Part shown: piece by piece, positions 8,174-15,714 of the stretch
Layout: each line of letters starts with the position of its first letter
How positions within the stretch are numbered: position 1 is the first letter of the stretch
DNA from: Algoriphagus sp.
GTDB taxonomy: Bacteria > Bacteroidota > Bacteroidia > Cytophagales > Cyclobacteriaceae
Reading direction: 5' to 3'
Assembly: GCA_018336015.1 (NCBI GenBank)
Contig: JAGXQZ010000013.1
Coordinates: 1 to 64,000, forward strand
DNA length: 64,000 bases
Made by a program: the position numbers and the translations under genes
The notes under the pieces: model-generated
The model's database searches: none
The model's input: only the letters and a program-made list of their open reading frames with translations
Told to the model about the DNA's origin: nothing

Positions 8174-9858
8174 GAAATAGGATCATTTACTTGGTTTTGT
8201 TCATCCTTTTGGCTGGAAAATCCTTTCCTCAGGGAGTTCCGGTAGGAATGCCTGTCTTTGATGAATATTTGAGAAGACTTCAATTGACGGGCCAGATCGA
8301 TTCCTCCTCTTCTTGGATGATTCGACCTATTTTGCCGAAAGAGGCTTTTGGATGGTCCACAGGATACTTTGCCGACAGTATTACGGCAAATGATAAGGGT
8401 CTTTTTGGTTCTTATGATCGATTTGGTAAAAATGGCAAAGGCAAATTTCTTGTACTTCCTGCCGTTTATCGTGGCCAATTCAACTCCGAATATGCTTTTG
8501 GTGTCAATGATGGGGTAATGGTTCCCAATCGAGGATTGCAACAGGTATTGAGTGCTGGTGCTTATGCTGAGTATGGCAGATTTAGTCTTCAATTTCAGCC
8601 TGAGCTATTATTAGCCCAAAATAAGCCGTATTTGGGTTTTCCGATAGAGCATCAAGCTACCATCCTTTTTTATTACGAGTACATGAATCGCATTGACATG
8701 CCTGAGCGGTTTGGTGACAAACCCCTTAATCGCTTGTATCCAGGCCAGTCTAGCATTCGGTTTAATCTTAACGAGTTCTCAGTAGGTGTTTCCTCCGAGA
8801 ATCTTTGGTGGGGCCCGGGAAGGAGAAACTCATTGCTTTTAGGCAATAATGCCCCGGGATTTTGGCACGCCACTATCAATACAAGAAAACCTGTGCTGAC
8901 TCCAATTGGATCGTTTGAAGGCCAGTATATTTCTGGCTTCCTTAACTCTACCAATTTTCTTCCTCCATGGCCAGACTATTCTATCCAGCAAAATCCAGTG
9001 ATTATCCCAAAGAGAGAAGATGGTAATCGGTACCTCTCAGGCTTGGTATTTACCTATCAGCCAAAATGGATACCCGGATTATTTTTAGGATTCGGTTCGG
9101 TCAATCACATGTATCGGTCGGATGTTTCTTCCTTTGCAGACGCTATTCCGATTTTCAATGGCAGAAAAAAACCTCAAAATATTTACGACCCTATCCAAGA
9201 TAAGCGACAGCAGTTTAGCTCCGGGTTTTTCCGTTGGTTAAGTCCTGAAGGGCGATTTGAGTTCTATGGCGAGTATGGTACCCGGGACAATGACCGCACC
9301 TTCAACGATTTTATCACCACCCCTGAGTCAGGCAGAGCATTTACCTTTGGTTTTACTCATTTGATGGATTTGAAAAAGCCGAATCGATTTTTTGAGATCA
9401 GTTCGGAAATGACGCTTTCAGGGCAGACGATTCGTGAAGATATACGACAACTACGCACTTGGTACATTCACGATCATGTAAGGCATGGATATACCCATCA
9501 GGGACAAGTGCTTGGTATAGGAAATGGTCCCGCCAGTAACCAGATTTTTGTAGGCTTGGCTTGGGTGGAAGGATTAAAAAAGATAGGGTTTCAGTTTGAG
9601 CGAATTGAATATAACAATGACTTCTACTACTATCGATATGAAGAGTCAAAGGATATTCGAAACAAATATGTGGACTTGGTATTTACGCTGAATCCTGAAT
9701 GGCAATTTGGAAATCTTTTGGTGTCGGGGAAATTCCAATATGTGAATACCCTTAACTACAAGTGGTACCTAGAGAATGATCCCAACCAGTATTTTGTACC
9801 TGGTTATGACCGAAAAAATATAGTAGGCTCTCTGGGCGTGGCGTATCTATTTAGGTAA
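8170..9858 (+). CDS. Wzi-like capsule assembly outer-membrane protein
   Basis: The 562-residue product has a signal peptide (IIYLVLFILLAGKSFPQG) and a long beta-barrel-like body ending in VGSLGVAYLFR, an outer-membrane terminus. The segment SVGVSSENLWWGPGRRNSLL followed by LGNNAPGFWHATINT is the hallmark of the Wzi capsule-assembly family (Wzi binds capsular polysaccharide at the surface). It is longer than E. coli Wzi, as is usual in Bacteroidota. I start it at 8170, coupled to the lipoprotein gene upstream; the ORF itself opens earlier. The neighbouring epimerase and glycosyltransferase support a surface-polysaccharide role. Confidence 0.8.
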   Translation: MRNRIIYLVLFILLAGKSFPQGVPVGMPVFDEYLRRLQLTGQIDSSSSWMIRPILPKEAFGWSTGYFADSITANDKGLFGSYDRFGKNGKGKFLVLPAVYRGQFNSEYAFGVNDGVMVPNRGLQQVLSAGAYAEYGRFSLQFQPELLLAQNKPYLGFPIEHQATILFYYEYMNRIDMPERFGDKPLNRLYPGQSSIRFNLNEFSVGVSSENLWWGPGRRNSLLLGNNAPGFWHATINTRKPVLTPIGSFEGQYISGFLNSTNFLPPWPDYSIQQNPVIIPKREDGNRYLSGLVFTYQPKWIPGLFLGFGSVNHMYRSDVSSFADAIPIFNGRKKPQNIYDPIQDKRQQFSSGFFRWLSPEGRFEFYGEYGTRDNDRTFNDFITTPESGRAFTFGFTHLMDLKKPNRFFEISSEMTLSGQTIREDIRQLRTWYIHDHVRHGYTHQGQVLGIGNGPASNQIFVGLAWVEGLKKIGFQFERIEYNNDFYYYRYEESKDIRNKYVDLVFTLNPEWQFGNLLVSGKFQYVNTLNYKWYLENDPNQYFVPGYDRKNIVGSLGVAYLFR

Positions 9859-10701
9859 AAAGCCGATTCTGGAACCTAGTTTTTGGAATCCCAATGAAAT
9901 TATCCGCATGTAAATAGCTGATTTAACCTCATTGTGAAGAGAGGAATTTTTGATTTCTTTCAAGATCCTATGCCAAAGTGCCAATCGATTGGTCAATCCA
10001 TGACTCCATCGCGCGGAAACTGATTTTTTTTTGTAGACCTTTTTAAAGAGGATTTTGTCTGAAGTGACGAACTGCCCATAAAACCCCATTTTCATGATTG
10101 CAACCAAATCCAGCGAAAACTCTTTTTCTCCAAAACTTAGGGTGGATATTGGATAGGCTTGCAATACGTTTTCACTACGGTGAAGTCCATGAAAAGGCGC
10201 CCACCAATAATGAATATTTCTGTGTATGATCACCATAGTACGGTCAATCACATTTAAATCACCAGAAGCATGGGTATAGAATGAGCTGATCGTTTGGTCA
10301 TGGTATTCATTTTCCATGCCTGGGATAGCGAGGCAAGCATTTGGTTTTGAAATCAAAAGTGAGACAAGCTCTGAAATATAGGTTGGGTAGGGTAAGTCAT
10401 CATGTGGATTGGTAAAGCAAAAATCGCTTTCGATTGCAGCTGCTATCCAAAGATTTTGAGAAGTTTTGAACCATCCCAAATTTTTATCATTTCCCCATGC
10501 CTTGAATCGGCGATCCTTCTCTGCATATTTCTGACATATCTCTAAGGTATCATCTGACGAAGCATCATCACAGATCCAGATTTCAAAATTTGGATACTCT
10601 TGGGCAGCAAGAGCATTTAGAGTATTTTCAATAAAATGGGATGCATTATATGTAGGCACAAAACCTATCACTTTGGGATACCTATCCATCCGATCGTTCA
10701 A
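9847..10701 (-). CDS. Family 2 glycosyltransferase
   Basis: The 284-residue GT-A enzyme starts with PKVIGFVPTYNASHFIENTL, then WICDDASSDDTLEICQKY (nucleotide-sugar site) and a DXD-like FTNPHDDLPYP at ~residue 103. It would transfer a sugar in surface-polysaccharide assembly. The gene converges on the Wzi-like gene, overlapping its 3' end by 12 bp. An alternative start is the Met at codon 4 (10692). Donor and acceptor cannot be told from sequence. Confidence 0.88.
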   Translation of the reverse strand: MNDRMDRYPKVIGFVPTYNASHFIENTLNALAAQEYPNFEIWICDDASSDDTLEICQKYAEKDRRFKAWGNDKNLGWFKTSQNLWIAAAIESDFCFTNPHDDLPYPTYISELVSLLISKPNACLAIPGMENEYHDQTISSFYTHASGDLNVIDRTMVIIHRNIHYWWAPFHGLHRSENVLQAYPISTLSFGEKEFSLDLVAIMKMGFYGQFVTSDKILFKKVYKKKSVSARWSHGLTNRLALWHRILKEIKNSSLHNEVKSAIYMRIISLGFQKLGSRIGFLPK

Positions 10702-10958
10702 AAATTTAAATTCTGAAAATAGAAACAGTCAGAAATATAACCTTTGGTTAAATTTTAATTGGCTGTCCGTACACATTTTTTATTTATTATCTGGAGATCA
10801 AACATATGAGGGCCTTTCTATTGGATTCTTATAGAAAAAGGTAATCACAAAAGCTTTCAGGAAATTCTTAAAATACCGAAAGTAGGTATTGCAAAATGAA
10901 TAAGATATTTTAACTCCATTCAAAAAAGACCCATTTTTGTGCCTTAAAATTCAGAATA
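10702..10958. other. Intergenic region between glycosyltransferase and slyD
   Basis: 257 bp of AT-rich sequence between two divergent genes. It must hold both promoters, but I find no clear TTTG-N19-TAnnTTTG match, repeat or small coding frame. Confidence 0.6.
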
Positions 10959-11474
10959 ATGAAAGCAGAAAAAGATAAAGTTGTCGCAGTCTCCTATACG
11001 CTTATGGTTGATGATGGGGAAAGTGGAAAGGAATTGTTCGAAACGGTATCCGAAAATCAGCCTTTTTATTTCCTCTTTGGGTACCAGAATGTGCTCCCAA
11101 AGTTTGAGGAGGCCATCGAAGGAAAGAGTGTTGGAGATACGTTTTCGGTATTTATAGATTTTGAAAATGGCTACGGGGATTACGATGAAAACAAAAAAGT
11201 AATCATCCCAAAAGCCAATTTCAAAGAAGATGGAAAGAAGAACAAAGATCTATTGAAAGTGGGAAGCGTCATCCCCATGCAGGATGATAAAGGGAATCAG
11301 ATGAGAGGGGAAGTTTTGAAAGTGGATTACCTGGGAGTTCACATGGATTTTAATCCTCCTTTGGCTGGTTATGATTTATACTTTGAAGGGAAAGTGCTTG
11401 CAGTCCGAGATGCTGAACAGGTAGAATTGGAACATGGCCATGCACATGGTCCTGACGGACATCATCACCACTAA
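10959..11474 (+). CDS. slyD: SlyD-like FKBP peptidyl-prolyl isomerase with His-rich tail
   Basis: The 171-residue cytoplasmic protein has the FKBP fold interrupted by an IF chaperone domain, as in SlyD: VAVSYTLMVDDG, FLFGYQNVLPKFEEAIEGKS, VFIDFENGYGDYDE, then the flap insert and VLKVDYLGVHMDFNPPLAGY. The tail HGHAHGPDGHHHH resembles the nickel/zinc-binding tail of SlyD, but is shorter and has no cysteines. It catalyses proline isomerisation and helps fold proteins, possibly storing metal. Single gene with its own hairpin terminator. Confidence 0.92.
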   Translation: MKAEKDKVVAVSYTLMVDDGESGKELFETVSENQPFYFLFGYQNVLPKFEEAIEGKSVGDTFSVFIDFENGYGDYDENKKVIIPKANFKEDGKKNKDLLKVGSVIPMQDDKGNQMRGEVLKVDYLGVHMDFNPPLAGYDLYFEGKVLAVRDAEQVELEHGHAHGPDGHHHH

Positions 11475-11498
11475 TTCCCAATAAGTTCTTTTTCTTCG

Positions 11499-11528
11499 AA
11501 TGCCCTGTTTCCCGCGAAATAGGGCATT
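11499..11528 (+). terminator. Hairpin after slyD
   Basis: AATGCCCT (11499-11506) pairs with AGGGCATT (11521-11528), and TTTC/GAAA extends the stem inside. It lies 24 bp after the slyD stop with a short T stretch following. Confidence 0.65.
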
Positions 11529-11601
11529 TGTCGTATGGTAGTAGCCATAGAGTAAGCATAGATTTGACCAGTAATATTTCTAATTCTAATCTTTTACTTC
11601 T

Positions 11602-12108
11602 ATGAGCATGTGGATTGACATTTTGAGAAAAGCAGCTTTGTTGGGCTTTTTTATCGCATTTATGGCCTGTACCGCGGATGAAGGTCAAGATCCTTCGGGT
11701 GCAGCGGAAGAGTTTTCAGGTGAGGTAGCCGGAGTCGGTTCGATTTCTGCATCAAAGGACTTTGACACGATATCCGGGACAAAGATCTCCGCTGCAGGAG
11801 CGAGTATTGTAATGATGCAAGGCACAGATAATTCCGGAAAAGGATTTATGCTTAGGATTTCTACCTATAAGGGTACCGGTACTTATGATCTTGGATTCAC
11901 CAATATTGCCAATACGGCCACTTTCATAGAAGGTACAGCTGCCGGTCAGCAATACAGCACTGCTTACCAGGGTACTTCTGGAAAAATAACCGTTACCGTC
12001 GATGATGGGAAACGTATCGAAGGCACCTTTGAGTTTGTAGGAAAGGCGAACAATACCTCTGCCACTCGGAACGTAACCAACGGGAAATTCAAAGTAAACC
12101 TTCAATAA
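11602..12108 (+). CDS. Small lipoprotein, DUF6252-like
   Basis: The 168-residue product has a signal ending FIAFMAC (Cys23) followed by TADEGQD. The mature part is a beta-sheet domain with repeated Thr/Gly/Ala motifs (GTKISAAGASIVMMQGTDNS, GKITVTVDDGKRIEGTFEFV) and the ending NVTNGKFKV, a pattern I associate with DUF6252-type lipoproteins of Bacteroidota. Function unknown. A second in-frame ATG two codons in (11608) is also possible. Monocistronic, followed by two hairpins. Confidence 0.8.
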   Translation: MSMWIDILRKAALLGFFIAFMACTADEGQDPSGAAEEFSGEVAGVGSISASKDFDTISGTKISAAGASIVMMQGTDNSGKGFMLRISTYKGTGTYDLGFTNIANTATFIEGTAAGQQYSTAYQGTSGKITVTVDDGKRIEGTFEFVGKANNTSATRNVTNGKFKVNLQ

Positions 12109-12115
12109 GTCGAAT

Positions 12116-12139
12116 CACTCAATGGGTGACTATTGAGTG
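12116..12139 (+). terminator. Hairpin 1 after lipoprotein gene
   Basis: CACTCAAT (12116-12123) pairs with ATTGAGTG (12132-12139), eight nucleotides after the lipoprotein stop. No T tract follows directly. Confidence 0.4.
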
Positions 12140-12201
12140 GTTAGGCCATTTTTTGATATGGCACTTTTCGGCAGTGGGGTGATTGACCGGACAAGTTGCT
12201 G

Positions 12202-12234
12202 ATCTCCCCGAATCTGATTCGGGGAGATTTTTGT
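12202..12234. terminator. Bidirectional terminator between convergent genes
   Basis: ATCTCCCCGAAT (12202-12213) and ATTCGGGGAGAT (12217-12228) form a perfect 12-bp stem with a 3-nt loop, followed by TTTTTG. It separates the plus-strand lipoprotein gene from the minus-strand gene ending at 12235. Confidence 0.85.
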
Positions 12235-13065
12235 TCAATTTCGAAGATCGTATCCGTATGTTTTGAATGCCAAGTCGATACTTAGCTCGCGGAGACCTTC
12301 GATCCGATCAGCAGGGTACAGCAAATACGCCTTAGATAGCTGATGGACTGCTTGCCCAAATTCCTGGTTGTTGAAATGCACGATGGCGTCATTGTAATAC
12401 TGCAGGCCTGCGAGTTCTACTAATTTTACTTTTCTGAAAATAGAATTATCAGCCAAGACTAAGCTAGGTCCTGCCAATCTTTGGTTAAAATTCACAGGTG
12501 TGGTTTCCTTCTTGGGCAAATATGAACTCAGGTATTTTTCTATTTCTGATGGGGTAGAGATCATCCCTCCTACTGGGAGCGTACTTTCCAAGATCACAGG
12601 TTTACCCTCGATAGACACTTGAATGAACACATGGTAATCCGTCTCAATGATTTCATAGGTAAATCCAAATCTCTCCAATAACATACCCAACACTGCAGAT
12701 CCACTCACACAATCATATCTGCCTTCTGTCAGCATCTTGTTGAAGGAGGAGTGCTGCTCATATTTTTTAAATAGACGCTGATGGGATTTTTGAAAAATAG
12801 TTCTCAACAATGAAAGCTGGTCAGGATTTTTTGCCGCTTTTTCATCTATTTCCTTGAGGAGATTCACCCATTTGGTGTCTTCTGAAAGTGATTTGGCATC
12901 CAAGGCAGTGAAATAGGGATAAGGATCATTGGGCTTGGCTTTCCAGATATTTTCTTCCGTTTCACTTTCGAAGACCAATTTGTCCAAGTCCAAAACATTA
13001 TCCTGTGAATAGCCCTCAAGGACAATTCCCAGAAATAAGGTGAAGATCAGACCGGTCAGTTTCAT
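12235..13065 (-). CDS. Secreted transglutaminase-like protein
   Basis: The 276-residue product has a signal peptide (LTGLIFTLFLGIVLEGYSQ). Residues ~115-165 hold the Cys-His-type signature of the transglutaminase-like fold: YDCVSGSAVLGMLLERFGF, then ETDYHVFIQVSIEGKPVILE. The C-terminal ~70 residues look helical and TPR-like (YYNDAIVHFNNQEFGQAVHQ). Such proteins are periplasmic or outer-membrane peptidase-like enzymes, but no substrate is known. The third acidic residue of the triad is uncertain, so catalysis is an inference. Confidence 0.7.
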   Translation of the reverse strand: MKLTGLIFTLFLGIVLEGYSQDNVLDLDKLVFESETEENIWKAKPNDPYPYFTALDAKSLSEDTKWVNLLKEIDEKAAKNPDQLSLLRTIFQKSHQRLFKKYEQHSSFNKMLTEGRYDCVSGSAVLGMLLERFGFTYEIIETDYHVFIQVSIEGKPVILESTLPVGGMISTPSEIEKYLSSYLPKKETTPVNFNQRLAGPSLVLADNSIFRKVKLVELAGLQYYNDAIVHFNNQEFGQAVHQLSKAYLLYPADRIEGLRELSIDLAFKTYGYDLRN

Positions 13066-13143
13066 TGTCTATGAAGCGAATGTTATTCAAAGTGAATAAA
13101 ATTAACAATTTGATAACATTGACAAAAAAAATGACCCAAAACT

Positions 13144-13162
13144 TAACATGGGGAACATGTTA
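13144..13162 (-). terminator. Inverted repeat downstream of rlmH
   Basis: TAACATG (13144-13150) and CATGTTA (13156-13162) form a perfect 7-bp inverted repeat 7 bp beyond the rlmH stop. On the minus strand an interrupted T-rich run follows at some distance, so this may be a weak terminator or a protein-binding site. Confidence 0.35.
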
Positions 13163-13169
13163 GGAAGCC

Positions 13170-13643
13170 TTATTCGTGATGATACGGTTCGTTTCGAAGG
13201 ATAGTAAATGCCCTATACAGCTGTTCGATGAAAAACGGACGGATCATTTGGTGAGAAAAAGTCATCTTGGAAAGAGAAATTTTTCCATTTGCTCTTCCGT
13301 ACACTGCATCCGAGAATCCATAAGGTCCGCCAATGACAAATACCAATTGTCGGAGACCTGAATTCATTTTTTTCTGCAAATACTCTGAAAATTCAACGGA
13401 ACTGAAGTTTTTTCCACGTTCATCCAATAGAATCAATTCGTCCGAAGGGATCAGTTTTTTTAGAATCAGCTCTCCCTCTTTTTCTTTTTGAATGGACTCG
13501 GACAGTGATTTGGTGTTTTTGAGATCCGGAATGATTTCCAGTTCAAATCGGATGTAATACCCCAATCGGTCACTATATTCTGAAATGAGTTCCAAAATGG
13601 CTTTGTGATCCGTCTTTCCTATGGCTAACAGTTTGATTTGCAT
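13170..13643 (-). CDS. rlmH: 23S rRNA (pseudouridine-1915 N3)-methyltransferase
   Basis: The 157-residue SPOUT methyltransferase matches RlmH in full length. The knotted SAM-binding C-terminus is clear: LVFVIGGPYGFSDAVYGRA followed by ISLSKMTFSHQMIRPFFIEQ and LYRAFTILRNEPYHHE, ending exactly as the family does. It methylates pseudouridine 1915 in helix 69 of 23S rRNA on assembled 70S ribosomes. Monocistronic. Confidence 0.96.
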   Translation of the reverse strand: MQIKLLAIGKTDHKAILELISEYSDRLGYYIRFELEIIPDLKNTKSLSESIQKEKEGELILKKLIPSDELILLDERGKNFSSVEFSEYLQKKMNSGLRQLVFVIGGPYGFSDAVYGRANGKISLSKMTFSHQMIRPFFIEQLYRAFTILRNEPYHHE

Positions 13644-13821
13644 GGGCTAAATATCCGAAAAGTGCTTTTGTGAAGGGGGATTTAGCAGACTTTTTTCCAT
13701 TAATCCCCTTCAGACCCCGCAGTTACATCAAATTTTCCTTTGGTACTTCTTACCTGAAAATGGACAAACATTACTGATAAACAGTCTGTTCGAAGCACAT
13801 AAACCAAAATTATTACTACCC

Positions 13822-14322
13822 ATGAAAAAAGTACTCTCTCTCGTGATGGTGATGACGATCTTCTTCGCTTCTGCCTTCACACCAAAAACCACCTCTGTAC
13901 ATGAAGTTGATGCAGACATTGTTGACTTGGCTGTATCCACTGAGTTTTTGTCCACTTTGGTAGCTGCTGTCAAAGCGGGTGACCTTGTGGGTGTCCTCAA
14001 AGGTGACGGACCTTTCACCGTATTTGCTCCGACTAATGAGGCATTTGCCAAATTGCCAGCAGGTACTGTTGAAAACCTCCTCAAACCGGAAAACAAAGCC
14101 CAATTGGTAGCAGTCCTTACCTACCATGTGGTCCCGGGAAAAGTGTTGTCCTCTGACCTCAAAAACGGAATGAAGGCAAAAACTGCTCAAGGAAGTGAAA
14201 TTACCATTACCCTGAAGGATAGCAAAGCAATGGTGAATAATGCGACCATAACCGCTGCCGACATTCAGGCTAGCAATGGTGTAGTTCACGTGATTGACAC
14301 CGTGATCTTACCAAAGATGTAA
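13822..14322 (+). CDS. Secreted fasciclin (FAS1) domain protein
   Basis: The 166-residue product carries a signal peptide ([16 protein letters not shown]) and one FAS1 domain (~residues 30-165). Conserved boxes are [20 protein letters not shown] (H1) and [15 protein letters not shown] (H2), with [14 protein letters not shown] between. FAS1 domains mediate adhesion or protein-protein contacts at the envelope. There is no lipobox, so it is periplasmic or released. Single gene, closed by a strong terminator. Confidence 0.93.
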   Translation: MKKVLSLVMVMTIFFASAFTPKTTSVHEVDADIVDLAVSTEFLSTLVAAVKAGDLVGVLKGDGPFTVFAPTNEAFAKLPAGTVENLLKPENKAQLVAVLTYHVVPGKVLSSDLKNGMKAKTAQGSEITITLKDSKAMVNNATITAADIQASNGVVHVIDTVILPKM

Positions 14323-14340
14323 ACCCAAATCTTCCAGTAA

Positions 14341-14377
14341 AAAAGAAGCCCGCTGTACTTTGCAGCGGGCTTCTTTT
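14341..14377. terminator. Bidirectional terminator after fasciclin gene
   Basis: AAAAGAAGCCCGCTG (14341-14355) pairs perfectly with CAGCGGGCTTCTTTT (14363-14377), a 15-bp stem with a 7-nt loop. The A and T tracts serve both converging genes. It overlaps the stop codon of the minus-strand gene. Confidence 0.9.
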
Positions 14378-14849
14378 ATTTGATGAGTTCTTTTCTTTTG
14401 AGAATAGCCTCCAAGAATTTTTTGTCATTGTCTGAATTAAAAATTCGAAAAGGGAGGTGAATGAATTGTGCTTTGGAAAGATAGAGTACAAAGGCGTCTT
14501 TGGTCATTTCTACTTTCTTGATCATATTCCACTGAACAGGCATGCCTTCGCGGACGTTGATCTTCATCAAAATCTGTCGGCTATCAATTTCATAGGCCAT
14601 CTTTTGGAAGATGGGTTTGTTTTGCTCCATCTGAGTCACTCCTGTAAATTGGATTGCCCAAAAGAGCACATACAAGCCATAGGCAATCAAAGCTCCGATA
14701 AACCACCAAATGGATGCGATCCAAAAGTAGCCACAGCAAATTGCCAAAGCGATCAAGATGACCCACCACTGTTCCTTCAGGATAGATACCAATCCCATTT
14801 TGATGTAAGTTCCGGTTTCCAGCTGGTATTTTTTGGTTTTAATGATCAT
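14376..14849 (-). CDS. YcxB-like membrane protein
   Basis: The 157-residue product has two adjacent membrane segments (~residues 28-68: WWVILIALAICCGYFWIASI and WWFIGALIAYGLYVLFWAI) and a C-terminal domain of ~85 residues with the strand pattern of the YcxB/bPH family (NMIKKVEMTKDAFVLYLSKA, FIHLPFRIFNSDNDKKFLEA). Function unknown; probably an inner-membrane protein with a cytoplasmic PH-like domain. Confidence 0.75.
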   Translation of the reverse strand: MIIKTKKYQLETGTYIKMGLVSILKEQWWVILIALAICCGYFWIASIWWFIGALIAYGLYVLFWAIQFTGVTQMEQNKPIFQKMAYEIDSRQILMKINVREGMPVQWNMIKKVEMTKDAFVLYLSKAQFIHLPFRIFNSDNDKKFLEAILKRKELIK

Positions 14850-14999
14850 GAGTCAGGATTTTGAGTGCGCAAATATCCACCTATCCCGGAGATTAAGCAA
14901 ACGGATACCAATCAATAATGTGGGCACAGATAGAAAACAAATCAAAAAACCATTGACTAAAACTAGAGATTGCTCTATCTTAAGTTTAAATTTTTGGTG

Positions 15000-15227
15000 A
15001 TGAATAGTTTACTGATTGATTTGATAGTGTGTGGCTTGGCTTATGTCATTACAGTGTATTTCATAGCTACAATGACTAAAAATTCCCTGAATAAAGGAAA
15101 AGGTGGAGATGAGGGTGACGGAGGGATAGAGAAAATCACACCACCAAAAATCGATTTACCGCCTGGGGTCATCTGGCCCTCAGAAGCACCTAAAAAATCA
15201 AATCGCCCTGAGCCAATGGAAGTTTAG
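15000..15227 (+). CDS. Small single-pass membrane protein
   Basis: The 75-residue product begins at the ATG at 15000 (MNSLLIDLIVCGLAYVITVY) and has one membrane helix, then a Gly/Asp-rich linker (GKGGDEGDGG) and a Pro-rich tail (PPKIDLPPGVIWPSEAPKK). No family recognised. It overlaps the minus-strand Fur-family gene by 4 bp at the 3' ends. Coding is supported by the clear membrane helix plus ordered Pro-rich tail, but without conservation data it stays tentative. Confidence 0.5.
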   Translation: MNSLLIDLIVCGLAYVITVYFIATMTKNSLNKGKGGDEGDGGIEKITPPKIDLPPGVIWPSEAPKKSNRPEPMEV

Positions 15228-15637
15228 TGGCATTTTTCACATACTCCCTGCACCAGTAGATTCATTTCCTTTTTCTCAAATCCCTTGGGTAGTTTGATCT
15301 GAGGCAAAGTAATATCTTCCAGACAGGTAGTTTCTCCACATTTTTCGCACTTGAAATGTACATGTTCGTGGCTATGGGTATGTTCAGATTCCCCATGAGC
15401 ACAAAGCGCATACTTCGTGGCCCCACTATCATCCAGTACTTTGTGAATCAAATCTTTATCTAAAAAAGTCTTGAGCGTCCTGTAGATTGTCACTCGGTCA
15501 AACTGATTGTTGAGCGTCTCCTCCAAGTCTGCATGGGAAAGCGCTATATTTTTATTTAAAAATTCCTGAATGATCTCCAGACGGCAATCGGTGATTCGAA
15601 GCTTGTGAGATTGTAGGATGGAATTGGGATTAGTCAT
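15224..15637 (-). CDS. Fur-family metal-responsive repressor
   Basis: The 137-residue product has the Fur winged helix (RLEIIQEFLNKNIALSHADL, DRVTIYRTLKTFLDKDLIHK) and a C-terminal dimer and metal domain with the His-rich stretch HGESEHTHSHEHVHFKCEKC. Two CxxC pairs (CEKC and the terminal CEKC) are the structural zinc site. Whether it answers to zinc (Zur), iron (Fur) or peroxide (PerR) cannot be told; the histidine-rich segment and close-set CxxC pairs lean towards a Zur-type sensor. No Fur box is evident nearby. It is separated from the metalloprotease gene by a terminator. Confidence 0.88.
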   Translation of the reverse strand: MTNPNSILQSHKLRITDCRLEIIQEFLNKNIALSHADLEETLNNQFDRVTIYRTLKTFLDKDLIHKVLDDSGATKYALCAHGESEHTHSHEHVHFKCEKCGETTCLEDITLPQIKLPKGFEKKEMNLLVQGVCEKCH

Positions 15638-15683
15638 ACGGGTCTTTTGCTATTCCAAATTAACTCAAAAAATAGAAGTGAAA

Positions 15684-15711
15684 AAAAGGGCGCCGATATT
15701 GGCGCCCTTTT
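15684..15711. terminator. Terminator after metalloprotease gene
   Basis: AAAAGGGCGCC (15684-15694) pairs with GGCGCCCTTTT (15701-15711), an 11-bp stem, with A/T tracts on both sides. It lies directly downstream of the minus-strand metalloprotease and upstream of the Fur-family gene. Confidence 0.85.
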
Positions 15712-15714
15712 CGA

